64,000 bases of DNA from Thermococcus bergensis (GTDB taxonomy: Archaea; Methanobacteriota_B; Thermococci; Thermococcales; Thermococcaceae): positions 992,001 through 1,056,000 of the forward strand of contig NZ_JABFNK010000005.1 of the NCBI RefSeq assembly GCF_020386975.1. The letters run 5' to 3'. How positions within the stretch are numbered: position 1 is the first letter of the stretch; each line of letters begins with the position of its first letter. The translations under genes and the position numbers were made by a program. The notes beneath the pieces were generated by a model, which was not told where the DNA came from, did no database searches, and worked only from the letters and a program-made list of their open reading frames with translations. This document shows, piece by piece, positions 47,537 through 56,743 of this stretch.

Positions 47537-47992
47537 ATGGCAAGGTTGCATGCAAGAAAAAGAGGAAAGTCTGGATCAAAGAAGCCACCGAGGACTGCTC
47601 CACCTACATGGGTGGAATATACAGCCGAGGAAGTCGAGAACCTTGTTGTTAAGCTCAGAAAGGAAGGTTATAGTGCCGCTATGATAGGCACTATTTTGAG
47701 AGACCAATATGGAATTCCGAGTGTTAGGCTTATCACTGGCAAGAAAATAACCAAGATACTCGAAGAGAACGGTCTTGCTCCTGAGATTCCGGAAGATTTA
47801 ATGTTCCTCATTAGAAAGGCAGTCAAACTCAGGAAGCACCTCGAGCAGCACCCCAAAGATCTCCATTCAATGAGGGGTCTTCAGCTTACTGAGAGCAAGA
47901 TCAGAAGGCTTGTGAAGTATTACAGAAAGACAGGAAAGCTACCAGCCAAGTGGAGATACGATCCAGAGCAGGCAAAGCTTCTCGTCCGCTGA
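47537..47992 (+). CDS. rps15: 30S ribosomal protein S15 (uS15)
   Basis: 151 residues from ATG 47537 after GGGAGGTG; the open frame upstream is leader. [17 protein letters not shown] start, then archaeal N-terminal domain and the S15 core [36 protein letters not shown]. Binds the 16S central domain. First gene of a five-gene run. Confidence 0.97.
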   Translation: MARLHARKRGKSGSKKPPRTAPPTWVEYTAEEVENLVVKLRKEGYSAAMIGTILRDQYGIPSVRLITGKKITKILEENGLAPEIPEDLMFLIRKAVKLRKHLEQHPKDLHSMRGLQLTESKIRRLVKYYRKTGKLPAKWRYDPEQAKLLVR

Positions 47993-48024
47993 TTTTCACC
48001 TTTTTCCTTATTTAAGGTGGTATA

Positions 48025-49452
48025 ATGGATAAGAGCGCATTTTTAGAGAAGGTTAGGGAAGGTGCCGAACTAATAAAGATGCACATTGAGTTAGGTCATA
48101 CTATCCGTATTGTCTCACATAGGGATGCTGATGGCATAACTGCCGGTGCAATTTTGGCAAAAGCGCTTGCTAGGGAGGGGGCAGATTTTCATCTCAGCAT
48201 AGTGAAGCAACTGGGAGAAGACGTACTAAAAGAGCTTGCAGAAGAAAAGCAGAAAATTTATGTTTTCAGCGATCTCGGAAGCGGGTCTATAAAGCTGATT
48301 GAGAACTATCTAAAGGATGCTAGTGTTGTTATAGCAGATCACCATCCCCCAGAAGACGGTAAGATTGAGCAGGAAAACCACATACTTGTAAACCCCACAC
48401 AATTTGGGGCGGATAGCGTTAGAGACCTGAGCGGTTCTGGCGTGGCCTACTTCGTAGCAAAGGCAATAAACGAAAGAAACAAGGATCTGAGCTACTTGGC
48501 TCTTGTTGGTGCAGTCGGCGACATGCAGGAAATCGATGGACAGTTTCACGGAATGAATCTTGATATAATAGAAGATGCTAAGGAATTAGACCTGATAGAA
48601 CTCCGCAAAGAGCTGAGGCTTTTTGGAAGAGAGACCCGGACTTTGGCTCAGATGCTCGCTTATGCATCAAATCCAGAACTTCCGGGTATAACAGGAGACC
48701 TCAGAAATGCAATAGAATTCCTGCGCAGTAAGGGCTTTGATCCTGATATGAAATACTGGCAACTCAGAGAAGAGGAAAAAAGAAAGCTCCATGATGCCCT
48801 TGTTATTCATTTGATTAAGAACAATGCTTCCAAAGAAGACGTTGACAGACTTATCGGTGACGTCGTGTTGATTAAGCTCTATCCAGAAGGAGACCCAAGG
48901 CACGAGGCAAGAGAATTTGCCACCCTCCTAAACGCTACAGGAAGGCTTAACATGGGCACTTTAGGAGTTGCAATATGCTTGGGGGACGAAAAAGCATTCA
49001 AAGAAGCATTAAAGCTCGTAGAGGAGTACAAGCGGGAGCAGATAGAGATGAGGAGATACCTCATACAAAACTGGAGCAATGCAATTGAGAAAGAACATGC
49101 TTACATATTCTACGCAGGCAAAAACATTAAAGACACGATGGTGGGGATAGCAGCAACAATGGCGATAAACGCTCAGCTTGCAAAGTCTGAAAAGCCGGTG
49201 ATTGTTTTAGCAGACAGTGAGGAGGACGGGCTTGTAAAAGGTTCCGCCAGAACAACAAAGAAGGGACTTGAAAAGGGCTACGACTTAGGAGAAGCCCTAA
49301 GAAAAGCTGCAGAGATTCTTGGAGGAGAAGGAGGAGGGCATGCGATAGCAGCGGGCATAAGGATTCCCAAGGACAAAATAGATGAGTTCACTGAACTAAT
49401 AGACAAACTCCTTGGAGAGCAGAACTCAAGCGGTGAGACAAATGAAAATTAA
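48025..49452 (+). CDS. gan: GINS-associated nuclease GAN (RecJ/Cdc45-like DHH family)
   Basis: 475 residues. DHH motifs: [12 protein letters not shown] near 30, SDLGSGS near 91, IADHHPPED near 109; DHHA1 motif [12 protein letters not shown] near 435. Archaeal GAN is a single-strand 5'-3' exonuclease bound to the GINS complex of the replicative helicase. Gene order with S15 is as in other Thermococcales. Its last 11 bp overlap the Pcc1 gene. Confidence 0.92.
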   Translation: MDKSAFLEKVREGAELIKMHIELGHTIRIVSHRDADGITAGAILAKALAREGADFHLSIVKQLGEDVLKELAEEKQKIYVFSDLGSGSIKLIENYLKDASVVIADHHPPEDGKIEQENHILVNPTQFGADSVRDLSGSGVAYFVAKAINERNKDLSYLALVGAVGDMQEIDGQFHGMNLDIIEDAKELDLIELRKELRLFGRETRTLAQMLAYASNPELPGITGDLRNAIEFLRSKGFDPDMKYWQLREEEKRKLHDALVIHLIKNNASKEDVDRLIGDVVLIKLYPEGDPRHEAREFATLLNATGRLNMGTLGVAICLGDEKAFKEALKLVEEYKREQIEMRRYLIQNWSNAIEKEHAYIFYAGKNIKDTMVGIAATMAINAQLAKSEKPVIVLADSEEDGLVKGSARTTKKGLEKGYDLGEALRKAAEILGGEGGGHAIAAGIRIPKDKIDEFTELIDKLLGEQNSSGETNEN

Positions 49453-49687
49453 GGCCAATGCCGAGATAATCTGGGAGTATGGGGATGAAAGTACGGCCAA
49501 GGCTATTGCCGAAGCCGTTGAAATTGACAATCTAAATCTACCAGAAAACTTTAAATTTAGAACTTACTGGGAAGATGGTAGAGTCATAACAAAAGTTAAA
49601 TACCTTGGTGAGATTGAAAGCTTGATAGTAGCTTTAGATGATTTGGTGTTTTCAATCAAGATCGCTGAAGATGTCATAAAGAAATGA
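49442..49687 (+). CDS. pcc1: KEOPS complex subunit Pcc1
   Basis: 81 residues from ATG 49442 (CGGTGAGA before it), overlapping gan. Sequence [40 protein letters not shown] and [22 protein letters not shown] is the Pcc1 dimerisation fold. KEOPS makes t6A37 in tRNA; Pcc1 bridges two Kae1 subunits. Confidence 0.9.
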   Translation: MKIKANAEIIWEYGDESTAKAIAEAVEIDNLNLPENFKFRTYWEDGRVITKVKYLGEIESLIVALDDLVFSIKIAEDVIKK

Positions 49688-49703
49688 AACTGGAGGTGTT
49701 AAG

Positions 49704-50306
49704 ATGGCAAGAGCTAACCCAAGGAAAGTTGCTGCCGCTGCAAGGGATAAGTGGAAGCTTAAGAATTGGTATATAGTCTACGCTCCAGAATTTTTCGGAA
49801 GCAAGGAGATCGGTCTAACCCCTGCAGATGACCCCGAAAAGGTGAAGGGAAGAGTTATTGAGACTACCCTAAAGGACTTAACAGGAGACTTCACAAAGGG
49901 CCACGTGAAGCTTTACTTCCAGATTTACGACGTTAAGGGTCAAAATGCATACACAAAGTTTAAGGGCCACAAGCTTGCAAGAAGCTACATAAGAAGCCTC
50001 GTAAGGAGAAGAACCACAAGAATTGACGGTATCTTTAACATAACAACAAAAGACGGCTACAAGCTCAGAGTTATGGGTATGGTCATAGCAATAAGAAGAA
50101 TCCAGACAAGCCAGGAGAGAGCCATTAGAGAAATAATGGAGAACATAATCCGCAAGAAGGCAGAAGAGCTCAACTTCACGGACTTTGTGCTGGAAGCAGT
50201 TAACGGAAAGATGGCCGCTGAGATAGCAAAGGAAGCCAGAAAGATATACCCACTTAAGAAGGCTGAGATAAGGAAGATAAAGGTTCTTGCAGAACCAGAG
50301 GCCTGA
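49704..50306 (+). CDS. rps3ae: 30S ribosomal protein S3Ae (eS1)
   Basis: 200 residues after [49 protein letters not shown] and [15 protein letters not shown] are family marks of eS1. Part of the S15-GAN-Pcc1 run, 16 bp after pcc1. Confidence 0.97.
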   Translation: MARANPRKVAAAARDKWKLKNWYIVYAPEFFGSKEIGLTPADDPEKVKGRVIETTLKDLTGDFTKGHVKLYFQIYDVKGQNAYTKFKGHKLARSYIRSLVRRRTTRIDGIFNITTKDGYKLRVMGMVIAIRRIQTSQERAIREIMENIIRKKAEELNFTDFVLEAVNGKMAAEIAKEARKIYPLKKAEIRKIKVLAEPEA

Positions 50307-50341
50307 TTATTTCTCTTTTCTCTTAGCTTTTGGTGGTTTTT

Positions 50342-51397
50342 ATGAAGTTTTTAATTAAAACTCAACGGGGAATGGAAGCCGTTGCTGCCAATTACATTAA
50401 GGATGTTCTTGATGATGCTAAAGTTTGGATAGCTCCTCATGGGTATTCCGGTCTTGTTCTTGTGGAAACCGAAGATAAAGATGCAGAACAAAAGTTTTTT
50501 GAGATTCCTGAGATAGAGAGAGCCATTCCCGTGCTCTTCGAAGTGCCCGCCACGATTGAAGACATCTTAAGTGTTTCGGAGCAAATAGCAGCACACATAA
50601 AAGAAGGAGAGAGCTTTGCCGTAAAAACTAAGAGACGAGGAAGCCACAAGTTCTCAAGTGTCGACGTCAACGTAGCCCTCGGGGGGAAAATAAAAGAGCT
50701 TACAAACGCCGAAGTCGACTTAACTTTTCCCGATAAAACTGTTTTAGTTGAAATCATTGGGGATAGAGCTTACATCTCCATCACCGGAAAAGAGGAGTGG
50801 AAAAAATTTACTCCTAACAAAATAGACGCAAGAAAGCTCTTTAAAAAAGTTACAATAGTTCAGATGCCATACTGGGGCGATTACACAGCTTGCAGGAATT
50901 TTGGTGAGAAAATTGGTAGAGCTGCCCAGGCTTTTGAAGTTAGAGAGCTTATCATAGCACCCAAAGAGAAAATGAACGCTTATGAGTTAATGGAATTCAT
51001 AAAGGGGGTAAAAGTCGGCCAAGAGTCCAGATACCAGATTCAGCGGGAGGCGTACCCCTGGAAGGTAGAAAAAGTTCCAGTTAGCGTGTGGGACCTTTAT
51101 CAGGTCATAAGGGACAAAAGGAGGAACAAAAGGTTGCTCATAATCACCGACCCAAAAGGGCACAGTGTTTCTGAAGTAAAAGAAAACCTTGCAAAAGACA
51201 TCCACTATGCAAAAGAAGTGGTTGTTTTTATAGGATCAAGAGAAGGTATCCCTAGAGGGCTTTTTAGATACGCAGACTATGTCATTGATCTCGCACCTTA
51301 CATGACCTTTGCAACAGAACACGGAATTCCAGCCGCTCTAATTGCTCTCTGGACTATCTATGAGGAAGAATTAAGGAAAAAGGAAGAGCAAGGGTAG
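50342..51397 (+). CDS. THUMP-domain SPOUT-like RNA methyltransferase
   Basis: 351 residues from ATG 50342, five bases after GGTGG. N-terminal ferredoxin/THUMP part (1-155): FLIKTQRGMEAVAANYIKDVL, SFAVKTKRRGSHKFSSVDVN, VEIIGDRAYISI. C-terminal part (about 175-345) is SPOUT-like, with VVVFIGSREGIPRGLFRYADYVIDL and HGIPAALIALW forming the knot and SAM loop. THUMP usually binds tRNA acceptor ends. Precise target unknown to me. Ends at the convergent C/D RNA. Confidence 0.8.
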   Translation: MKFLIKTQRGMEAVAANYIKDVLDDAKVWIAPHGYSGLVLVETEDKDAEQKFFEIPEIERAIPVLFEVPATIEDILSVSEQIAAHIKEGESFAVKTKRRGSHKFSSVDVNVALGGKIKELTNAEVDLTFPDKTVLVEIIGDRAYISITGKEEWKKFTPNKIDARKLFKKVTIVQMPYWGDYTACRNFGEKIGRAAQAFEVRELIIAPKEKMNAYELMEFIKGVKVGQESRYQIQREAYPWKVEKVPVSVWDLYQVIRDKRRNKRLLIITDPKGHSVSEVKENLAKDIHYAKEVVVFIGSREGIPRGLFRYADYVIDLAPYMTFATEHGIPAALIALWTIYEEELRKKEEQG

Positions 51398-51452
51398 CTC
51401 AGATCCTAAGGTCGTCATCACGACTCAGCAATCCGCCATCTCATCACAGCAG
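51395..51452 (-). ncRNA. C/D box guide sRNA
   Basis: Minus strand: C GTGATGA (51447-51441), 12-nt guide GATGGCGGATTG, D' CTGA (51428-51425), spacer 3 nt, C' GTGATGA (51421-51415), 12-nt guide CGACCTTAGGAT, D CTGA (51402-51399). All boxes perfect. It occupies the 46-bp gap between two convergent genes and overlaps the stop of each. Targets would contain CAATCCGCCATC and ATCCTAAGGTCG. Confidence 0.93.
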
Positions 51453-52148
51453 GGCGAGGAAAATACCTGCCCCAATTATTCCCCCTATGAGGGTAGCTAA
51501 AAAGTTTGTGTGGTGGTTGTTTATAACTCCCCGGTTTTCAAGCGTTGCACCGAGCAGGCTATCAAGGTTACAACCCACAAACCCGGCAAGTGTTACCGCA
51601 AGAAGCATTTCAATTTTTTGGGATGTCAAAAAGACAGCGAAAATGCTTATGATAAATGCCCCGATTAGGGCTATGATTTCACCTTGCCATGATACAGCCC
51701 CATTTTCCCCCACATTTGCGGGCTTTAAGGTTGTTATCATCTTTGGAGCTTTACCAAATATCTTCCCCAGCTCACTGGCGAGAGTGTCCGCATTTGCAGT
51801 CGCTATTGCGGAAAACGTAGCTGCCCAGAAAACATCTTGCTTGGTGTAGTATTCAACTAGTAAAAATATTACAGCAGCAAGACCATTTCCAAGAACGTTT
51901 TGCCAGCTTCTTGTTCCTTTTCCTTCTTGGGCAACTCCTTTTTTGGCCTTTTCTGCAAAACGATACTTCGTAGCAAGAACCCCAAGTATGACAAAGGTAA
52001 GTAGCGCTAAAAATGGGAACATTCCTCCAAGTACGATGGTTGCTGCTCCAACAAGCACCGCAGCCATGACACCTTTGCCGTCGAGGGCCTTCAGCTTATA
52101 TGCCAAAGCGCCTAATAGTGCAATTGCTGCAATAATTGGGATATTCAT
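51444..52148 (-). CDS. DUF92/TIGR00297 integral membrane protein
   Basis: 234 residues, about seven membrane helices. Family signatures: LDGKGVMAAVLVGAATIVLGG near 24, SWQNVLGNGLAAV near 80, ATANADTLASELGKIFGKAPKMITT near 115 and GNLDSLLGATLENRG-like GCNLDSLLGATLENRGVINNHHTNF near 190. Plant relatives (VTE6/TMEM19) phosphorylate prenyl phosphates; an archaeal role with isoprenoid phosphates is inference. The end carries the C/D RNA. Confidence 0.82.
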   Translation of the reverse strand: MNIPIIAAIALLGALAYKLKALDGKGVMAAVLVGAATIVLGGMFPFLALLTFVILGVLATKYRFAEKAKKGVAQEGKGTRSWQNVLGNGLAAVIFLLVEYYTKQDVFWAATFSAIATANADTLASELGKIFGKAPKMITTLKPANVGENGAVSWQGEIIALIGAFIISIFAVFLTSQKIEMLLAVTLAGFVGCNLDSLLGATLENRGVINNHHTNFLATLIGGIIGAGIFLALL

Positions 52149-52240
52149 GAACGCTCACCGCTTATGGTTGTTTTGCTTGCTTCTTTTGTCCATGCGTTTA
52201 TTAGCTTTTCTTTCAGTTATTGTCGAAAAAAAGAGAGATT

Positions 52241-52690
52241 TTAGACTAACTCAAATTTGACAACTTCTGTCACAAATGTTACGTCAACTTTCTCCACGTT
52301 TTTAAGTTTCCCTGTTATTTCCGTTATTTTTTTCTCAACTTCCTTCATGTCTTTGGGCACCAAAATGTGAACTACCAGATTATGGGCCCCAATGGCTCTC
52401 TCTATCACCTTAACATCTTCATCATTTTTCAGAATTTCTATCTGCTCCTCCAAGGGAGTTCCTGGGGTTAGGGTAATTCCTAGTATCACATATATGTATC
52501 CAAGTCTGTCAAAATCCGGAATTATTGTGTACTTCTTTATTATCCCCTCTTTTTCTAATCTCTCCAAGCGCCTTGAGACTCTTTGACGGGTTGTGTTTAA
52601 ATATTCAGCTAGCTGTCTGTAATTTAGTCTTGCATTTTTTGAAAGCAGTTTTATTATCTGTAAATCAAACTTGTCAATTTTTTTCCTCAT
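52241..52690 (-). CDS. Lrp/AsnC-family transcriptional regulator
   Basis: 149 residues from ATG 52690 after AAGGTGG. Winged helix-turn-helix IDKFDLQIIKLLSKNARLNYRQLAEYLNTTRQRVSRRLERLEKEGIIKKY, then RAM domain with ligand loop EERAIGAHNLVVHILV-like ERAIGAHNLVV. TATA TTTATATAAATG at about 52723-52735 with BRE CGAAAAT. It may bind an amino acid and control metabolism; target unknown. Confidence 0.9.
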   Translation of the reverse strand: MRKKIDKFDLQIIKLLSKNARLNYRQLAEYLNTTRQRVSRRLERLEKEGIIKKYTIIPDFDRLGYIYVILGITLTPGTPLEEQIEILKNDEDVKVIERAIGAHNLVVHILVPKDMKEVEKKITEITGKLKNVEKVDVTFVTEVVKFELV

Positions 52691-52800
52691 GTACAACCAC
52701 CTTAATATATTTTCGTTGTTCATTTATATAAACATTTTCGAAAAATCCGTACCAGATTGATAGTGAATATGGATTTTATCGACTAATAAGTAGCAGGGAT

Positions 52801-53100
52801 TCAGCTCTTGTCACTCCATCTATTTTTGTCTCTTGTGGAATACTTGGAGATGCTCTCAAGGAGGGCTTCTTCTGCATCTATCTCATAGTAGTTCGCTATG
52901 CACAAAAGGGCAAACAACACATCACCAAGTTCTTCCTTGACCTTCTGCTTTTCCCCTTTTTCTTTAATGCCCTCAAATTTCAGCATTTCTCTCGACAGCT
53001 CTCCGAGCTCTTCAACAACTGCACCCAGCATTTCAAAAGGCTCCCAGTATCCACCAAAGCTTTTTATCACGTTATCTACCTCTCTCTGGAGCCGCTCCAT
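52801..53100 (-). CDS. MazG-like nucleotide pyrophosphohydrolase
   Basis: 99 residues from ATG 53100 after GGTGAGG. One MazG helix bundle: MLGAVVEELGELSREML (ExxE) and KVKEELGDVLFALLCIANYY (ExxD), the metal-binding pairs. Would hydrolyse NTP or dNTP to NMP and PPi, cleaning the nucleotide pool. 27 bp after the ArsR-type gene in the same direction. Confidence 0.87.
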   Translation of the reverse strand: MERLQREVDNVIKSFGGYWEPFEMLGAVVEELGELSREMLKFEGIKEKGEKQKVKEELGDVLFALLCIANYYEIDAEEALLESISKYSTRDKNRWSDKS

Positions 53101-53127
53101 AATCCTCACCCACTAAAAATTAAAGTT

Positions 53128-53505
53128 TTAGAGGAGCTCTTTTTCCAGCATCTCAACGTATTTCTTAAGCTCCTCAAGGTTTGTTCTGTAGAATCTAAGC
53201 TTTCCTTCTCTCCTCTCATGCAGAAGGTTCATTTCTTTAAGTGTTCTAATGTGGTGGCTTATGAGAGTCTGGTCTTGGTTCAGTGCCTTTGCTATCAAGC
53301 AAACGCACATCCACCTGTTCTTGAGCATTTTTATTATTCCTGCCCTTATTGGATTTGATAAAACCTTCAAGAAATCCACTAGGTCCCTGGAAAGCTCTGT
53401 TTCAATTTCCTCATCTAAATCGAGTATCTCACATGAAGCCAAGCATTTTTGTACAGTTGCTCTCTGCTTTTCGTTTAGAGATTCAATGAGTTCTCTAACT
53501 TTCAT
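53128..53505 (-). CDS. ArsR-family transcriptional regulator with four cysteines
   Basis: 125 residues. Winged helix: DLVDFLKVLSNPIRAGIIKMLKNRWMCVCLIAKALNQDQTLISHHIRTLKEMNLL, then a beta wing REGKLRFYRTN. The CxC at the start of the recognition part (MCVCLIAK) matches the metal or redox site of ArsR/SmtB relatives, and a second pair CLASC (residues 21-25) could complete it. Sensed signal not known. Promoter region 53506-53568 has TTTTTATAAATG. Confidence 0.85.
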   Translation of the reverse strand: MKVRELIESLNEKQRATVQKCLASCEILDLDEEIETELSRDLVDFLKVLSNPIRAGIIKMLKNRWMCVCLIAKALNQDQTLISHHIRTLKEMNLLHERREGKLRFYRTNLEELKKYVEMLEKELL

Positions 53506-53568
53506 GGATACTCACCGGAAGGTCTAAGAAAATTAGCATTTATAAAAATTTTCATATGAATTCTAATG

Positions 53569-53937
53569 TCACTCAACTATTTCTATCTCGATTCCTCTTC
53601 CTTCACTATCATAGGCTTTTACACTCTCTTCATCAAAAGGATATGCAATTATTATATGGACTCCTCCGAATTTGGAGAAAAAGCCCACATCTGCTAGAGA
53701 AGGCCTTGAAGAAGGGACTGGATGAGAATGAACCGTTCCCTTTATGTGTTTATCGTGCGGCAACAGCCAAGTGTCAAAATAAACAGAGCTCTTCCCAAAG
53801 TGGCCCTTTGGGATTATCAAGACTTCTTCAAAGATTCCGTCCTTTTCTCTTAGAAATCCTCCGAATTCGTTGGGATAAAAATCTCTTGCCAGCTGTAAAA
53901 GATACTCCAAAAGTTCCTTCCTAATTTTTACCTTCAT
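53569..53937 (-). CDS. JAMM/MPN+ metalloprotease domain protein
   Basis: 122 residues. Catalytic Glu in FYPNEFGGFLRE near 24; zinc motif GTVHSHPVPSSRPSLADVGFF (H-x-H-x10-D) near 68-85. Complete JAMM/MPN+ active site, as in archaeal SAMP-cleaving desampylases. May release ubiquitin-like SAMP proteins; the neighbour on the far side is the ArsR gene. Confidence 0.87.
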   Translation of the reverse strand: MKVKIRKELLEYLLQLARDFYPNEFGGFLREKDGIFEEVLIIPKGHFGKSSVYFDTWLLPHDKHIKGTVHSHPVPSSRPSLADVGFFSKFGGVHIIIAYPFDEESVKAYDSEGRGIEIEIVE

Positions 53938-54003
53938 CTTTTCTTTCCTCCTGCATATAAATTTCTCAAGAAGGTTTTTAAAACCCCTGTTCTATCTCCA
54001 CCC

Positions 54004-54597
54004 ATGCAGGCATATATACTTGCCTTTCCGGAAAGAAAGTGGGAAAACTATTTGACTCCAATACTTGAAGAACCTATGATAAGGATAGTTGAGAGGAGAC
54101 TTTTAAGCGCAAAAAGAATTGATGAAGTCATCACAATAGTCAGAAAAGACCAGTTGAGAAAGTTTTCACTCCATATTTCAAATCCCGTTGGTGTAAGTGC
54201 AAGAAACAAGCTCGAAGCCCTTTACAAAGCGTTGCCATTTTCGGGGGACGTCTTCCTTGTAGAAGGCAACATGCCCCTGGTGATGCCATTCTTAGTGAAT
54301 TACCTTTCGACGTTATTTTATGAGTCCGATGCAGATGCTTTAATCCCGGTTTGGGCCGATGGGAGCCCTGAAGTTACCCACGCGTTTTACAATGCAAGAG
54401 CCCTAAGAAAGGCCGTTGAGACATGCTTAAGCGAGAATGAGAGAAGGCTAAGCTGCATTTCAAAATACCTCGATTATGAAAAGGTCAGCATAGAGGAGCT
54501 TATCAAAAGAAATCCAAAAGTTTCGCTGAGTTTCTTTAAAGTAAGGACTGCCTTTGACGTTAAATTTGCGGAAGAAAATATTGAAAAGGGGTTCTAA
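54004..54597 (+). CDS. MobA-like nucleotidyltransferase with degenerate signature
   Basis: 197 residues. GT-A fold of the MobA type: MQAYILAFPERKWEN, PMIRIVERRLLSAKRIDEVITIV, GDVFLVEGNMPLVMPFLVNYL (Asp-like strand), DADALIPVWADGSPEVTHAFYN. The glycine-rich LAGGxSxRMG loop that binds GTP is replaced by LAFPERKWENY, so it may not transfer GMP. Leaderless: ATG at the expected start, no ribosome site. Ends within 4 bp of the BioY stop. Confidence 0.72.
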   Translation: MQAYILAFPERKWENYLTPILEEPMIRIVERRLLSAKRIDEVITIVRKDQLRKFSLHISNPVGVSARNKLEALYKALPFSGDVFLVEGNMPLVMPFLVNYLSTLFYESDADALIPVWADGSPEVTHAFYNARALRKAVETCLSENERRLSCISKYLDYEKVSIEELIKRNPKVSLSFFKVRTAFDVKFAEENIEKGF

Positions 54598-55109
54598 ATT
54601 TTAATGCTCTTGTGAATCCGGTCTGCAATTACAACTGCTATGGCCCCTTTTACAGCATCTATTGGGATAAAAGGAACAACCCCTACCATAAAGGCCTTTT
54701 CAAAATCTCCCCCCATAAAAAGCCCTAATCTCAACCAACCCAGAAGATAAATTACCAAAATGCCTATTGCAGAGCCTACAGCATAGTCAGTTATTCTTTT
54801 CCGTTTTTCACTCACCAACCCCGCTAAAAACGCCGCAAGGGGGAACGATATAAGGTATCCTCCAGTAGGGCCGTAAATGTAAGCGAGACCTCCGCTGAAG
54901 TTCGCAAAAACAGGAAGCCCGATAGCACCCATGAAGAGATACACTATCTGACTTAAGAAGCCCAATTTCGCCCCCAAGATCAGACCGCTTAGCAAAACGA
55001 ACAAGACTTGAAGCGTTATTGGCACAGTGCCGAGTGGAATCGCTATTTGAGCACCAACTGCAGTTAAGGCTGCAAAGAGTGCTGCATAGGTTATTTCCCT
55101 AGCCTCCAT
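54594..55109 (-). CDS. bioY: Biotin ECF transporter S component BioY
   Basis: 171 residues, six membrane helices. BioY marks: TVPITLQVLFVLLSGLILGAKLGFLSQ near 26-52, GAIGLPVFANFSGGLAYIYGPTGGYLISFP near 62-92. Binds biotin outside; needs the EcfA-EcfT module encoded divergently at 55200-56743. Confidence 0.93.
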   Translation of the reverse strand: MEAREITYAALFAALTAVGAQIAIPLGTVPITLQVLFVLLSGLILGAKLGFLSQIVYLFMGAIGLPVFANFSGGLAYIYGPTGGYLISFPLAAFLAGLVSEKRKRITDYAVGSAIGILVIYLLGWLRLGLFMGGDFEKAFMVGVVPFIPIDAVKGAIAVVIADRIHKSIKI

Positions 55110-55127
55110 TTTATCACCTGCCTATGG

Positions 55128-55180
55128 AACTTTTGTTAGCTTTAAAATTTTTTGCCAGCAGGGGCAATTTTTTAAAACAT
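55128..55180. promoter_or_regulatory. Compact divergent promoter between bioY and ecfA with central inverted repeat
   Basis: Toward bioY the coding strand reads GGCAAAAAATTTTAAAGC (BRE/TATA); toward ecfA GGGCAATTTTTTAAAACA. The two BREs share an inverted repeat TTGCC/GGCAA around about 55152-55166, with 4-6 bp between arms. One regulator bound there would block both promoters. EcfA looks nearly leaderless. Confidence 0.5.
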
Positions 55181-55199
55181 TACATCAAACTCTTGGAAG

Positions 55200-55988
55200 A
55201 TGATAGAGGTAAGGAATCTGTGGCATGTCTATGAAGGGAGAAAAGAAGCTCTCAAGGGGGTTAGTTTAACTTTTGGAAACGAGATTATAGCTCTGGTTGG
55301 CCCCAACGGTTCTGGGAAAACAACCCTTGCAAAGCACTTGAACGGACTTTTAAAGCCAACAAAAGGCGAAGTTATAGTGGATGGAATGGACACTAGGAAA
55401 TATAGTGTCGCCGAGCTTGCGAGGGTTGTTGGTTACGTTTTCCAGAATCCAGAGCATATGTTCTTTGAGGAGAACGTCTTTAAGGAAGTTGCCTTTGGCC
55501 CTAAAAATCTCGGTCTCTCAGAGAAAGAGGTTGAAGAGAGAGTTAAGTGGGCATTGAGAGAGGTCAACCTTGAGGGTTATGAGGATCGTTCCCCTTATTC
55601 CCTCAGCGGTGGGGAAAAGCAGCGTTTAGCAATAGCATGTATATTGGCCATGAAGCCCAAATATCTAATCCTCGACGAGCCAACTACAGGACTCGATGAA
55701 AAAAATGCCGAAAGCGTGAAGAAAATAATTAGAAACCTTCACAGAGAAGGGCACGGGATACTCTTAATAACCCACGAAATGGATTTGGTTCTCGAGCTGG
55801 CAGAGAGAGTTGTGCTCCTGTATCAAGGACAGAAGGTTTTTGATGGAGATGTTGAGGAATTTTTTGAGCTCGATTTAAGAAAATACGACTTGGATAAGCC
55901 GAAACTTCTCAAAATAAGCGAAAAAGCAGGTTTAGGATTTGTTAGAGACGTTGAGGAGTTTGTAAAGGCTTTGGAGATGAGAACATGA
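55200..55988 (+). CDS. ecfA: ECF transporter ATP-binding protein
   Basis: 262 residues. Walker A GPNGSGKTTLAKH near 34, Q-loop FQNPEHMF near 81, signature YSLSGGEKQRLAIA near 137, Walker B YLILDEPTTGLDEKN near 158, switch His in LLITHEMD near 190. Energises the biotin transporter; TGA overlaps the next ATG. Confidence 0.93.
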   Translation: MIEVRNLWHVYEGRKEALKGVSLTFGNEIIALVGPNGSGKTTLAKHLNGLLKPTKGEVIVDGMDTRKYSVAELARVVGYVFQNPEHMFFEENVFKEVAFGPKNLGLSEKEVEERVKWALREVNLEGYEDRSPYSLSGGEKQRLAIACILAMKPKYLILDEPTTGLDEKNAESVKKIIRNLHREGHGILLITHEMDLVLELAERVVLLYQGQKVFDGDVEEFFELDLRKYDLDKPKLLKISEKAGLGFVRDVEEFVKALEMRT

Positions 55989-56743
55989 TGTACACGCTGT
56001 ACCTTGAAAGGGACTCCCTCATCCACCGGCTTGATCCAAGGGTGAAGATAATCGGTTCGTTCTTTGGCATAGTAGCTTTAATTCTCTTTAACTCTCCCCT
56101 TTTGCTCTTCTCTATTTTCCTCCTGATAGTTTCTACCCTTGTTCTCTTGGGAAAGATAACGGTTAAGGAAATCTTCAAAGCCCTCAAACCTATCATCCCA
56201 ATCTCCATAGTTGCGATGGTCATATGGCCGTTTATTCTAAAACCATGGTATTTTGGCCTCTTTATAGGATTTGGTTATGGAATAAGGCTTCTTTCGGTTG
56301 CCCTGCTCACTCTGGGCCTGATAATGACAACGCCCCAAAGGGATCTTATCCTTGGGTTCATTAAAATGGGAATGCCCTACGGGATTGGCCTTACATTAAC
56401 AATAGCCCTCAGGTACATCCCAACCCTCTACATACTGGCCCAGACCATAATGGACGCCCAAAAGTCAAGAGGGCTTGAGCTTGAAAAGGGCAACTTTATC
56501 CAGAGGGCTAAAAATACAGTCCCCATTTTAATCCCTCTGATAGTTGCATCAATAAAAACTGCCCATGAGCTCAGCATAGCTCTGGAAAGCAGAGCATTCG
56601 GAGCAAGCAAAAGGAGGACTTTTCTCTATAACATCAAGATGAAAGCAAGGGATTACATAGCACTCGGAATAGTCTCCGCCCTGTTTTTCCTTGCAGTTTA
56701 TGCAAGGTACTTTCTAGGTATTGGATACATCGAGCTATTCTAA
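55985..56743 (+). CDS. ecfT: ECF transporter transmembrane component T
   Basis: 252 residues. Starts YTLYLERDSLIHRLDPRVKIIGSFFGIVAL, typical of EcfT/CbiQ. Cytoplasmic coupling helices with MDAQKSRGLELEKGN and ALESRAFGASKRRTF (Ala-Arg/Ser-Arg boxes) near 165-215. ATGA overlap with ecfA. End overlaps the convergent gene by 9 bp. Confidence 0.9.
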   Translation: MMYTLYLERDSLIHRLDPRVKIIGSFFGIVALILFNSPLLLFSIFLLIVSTLVLLGKITVKEIFKALKPIIPISIVAMVIWPFILKPWYFGLFIGFGYGIRLLSVALLTLGLIMTTPQRDLILGFIKMGMPYGIGLTLTIALRYIPTLYILAQTIMDAQKSRGLELEKGNFIQRAKNTVPILIPLIVASIKTAHELSIALESRAFGASKRRTFLYNIKMKARDYIALGIVSALFFLAVYARYFLGIGYIELF

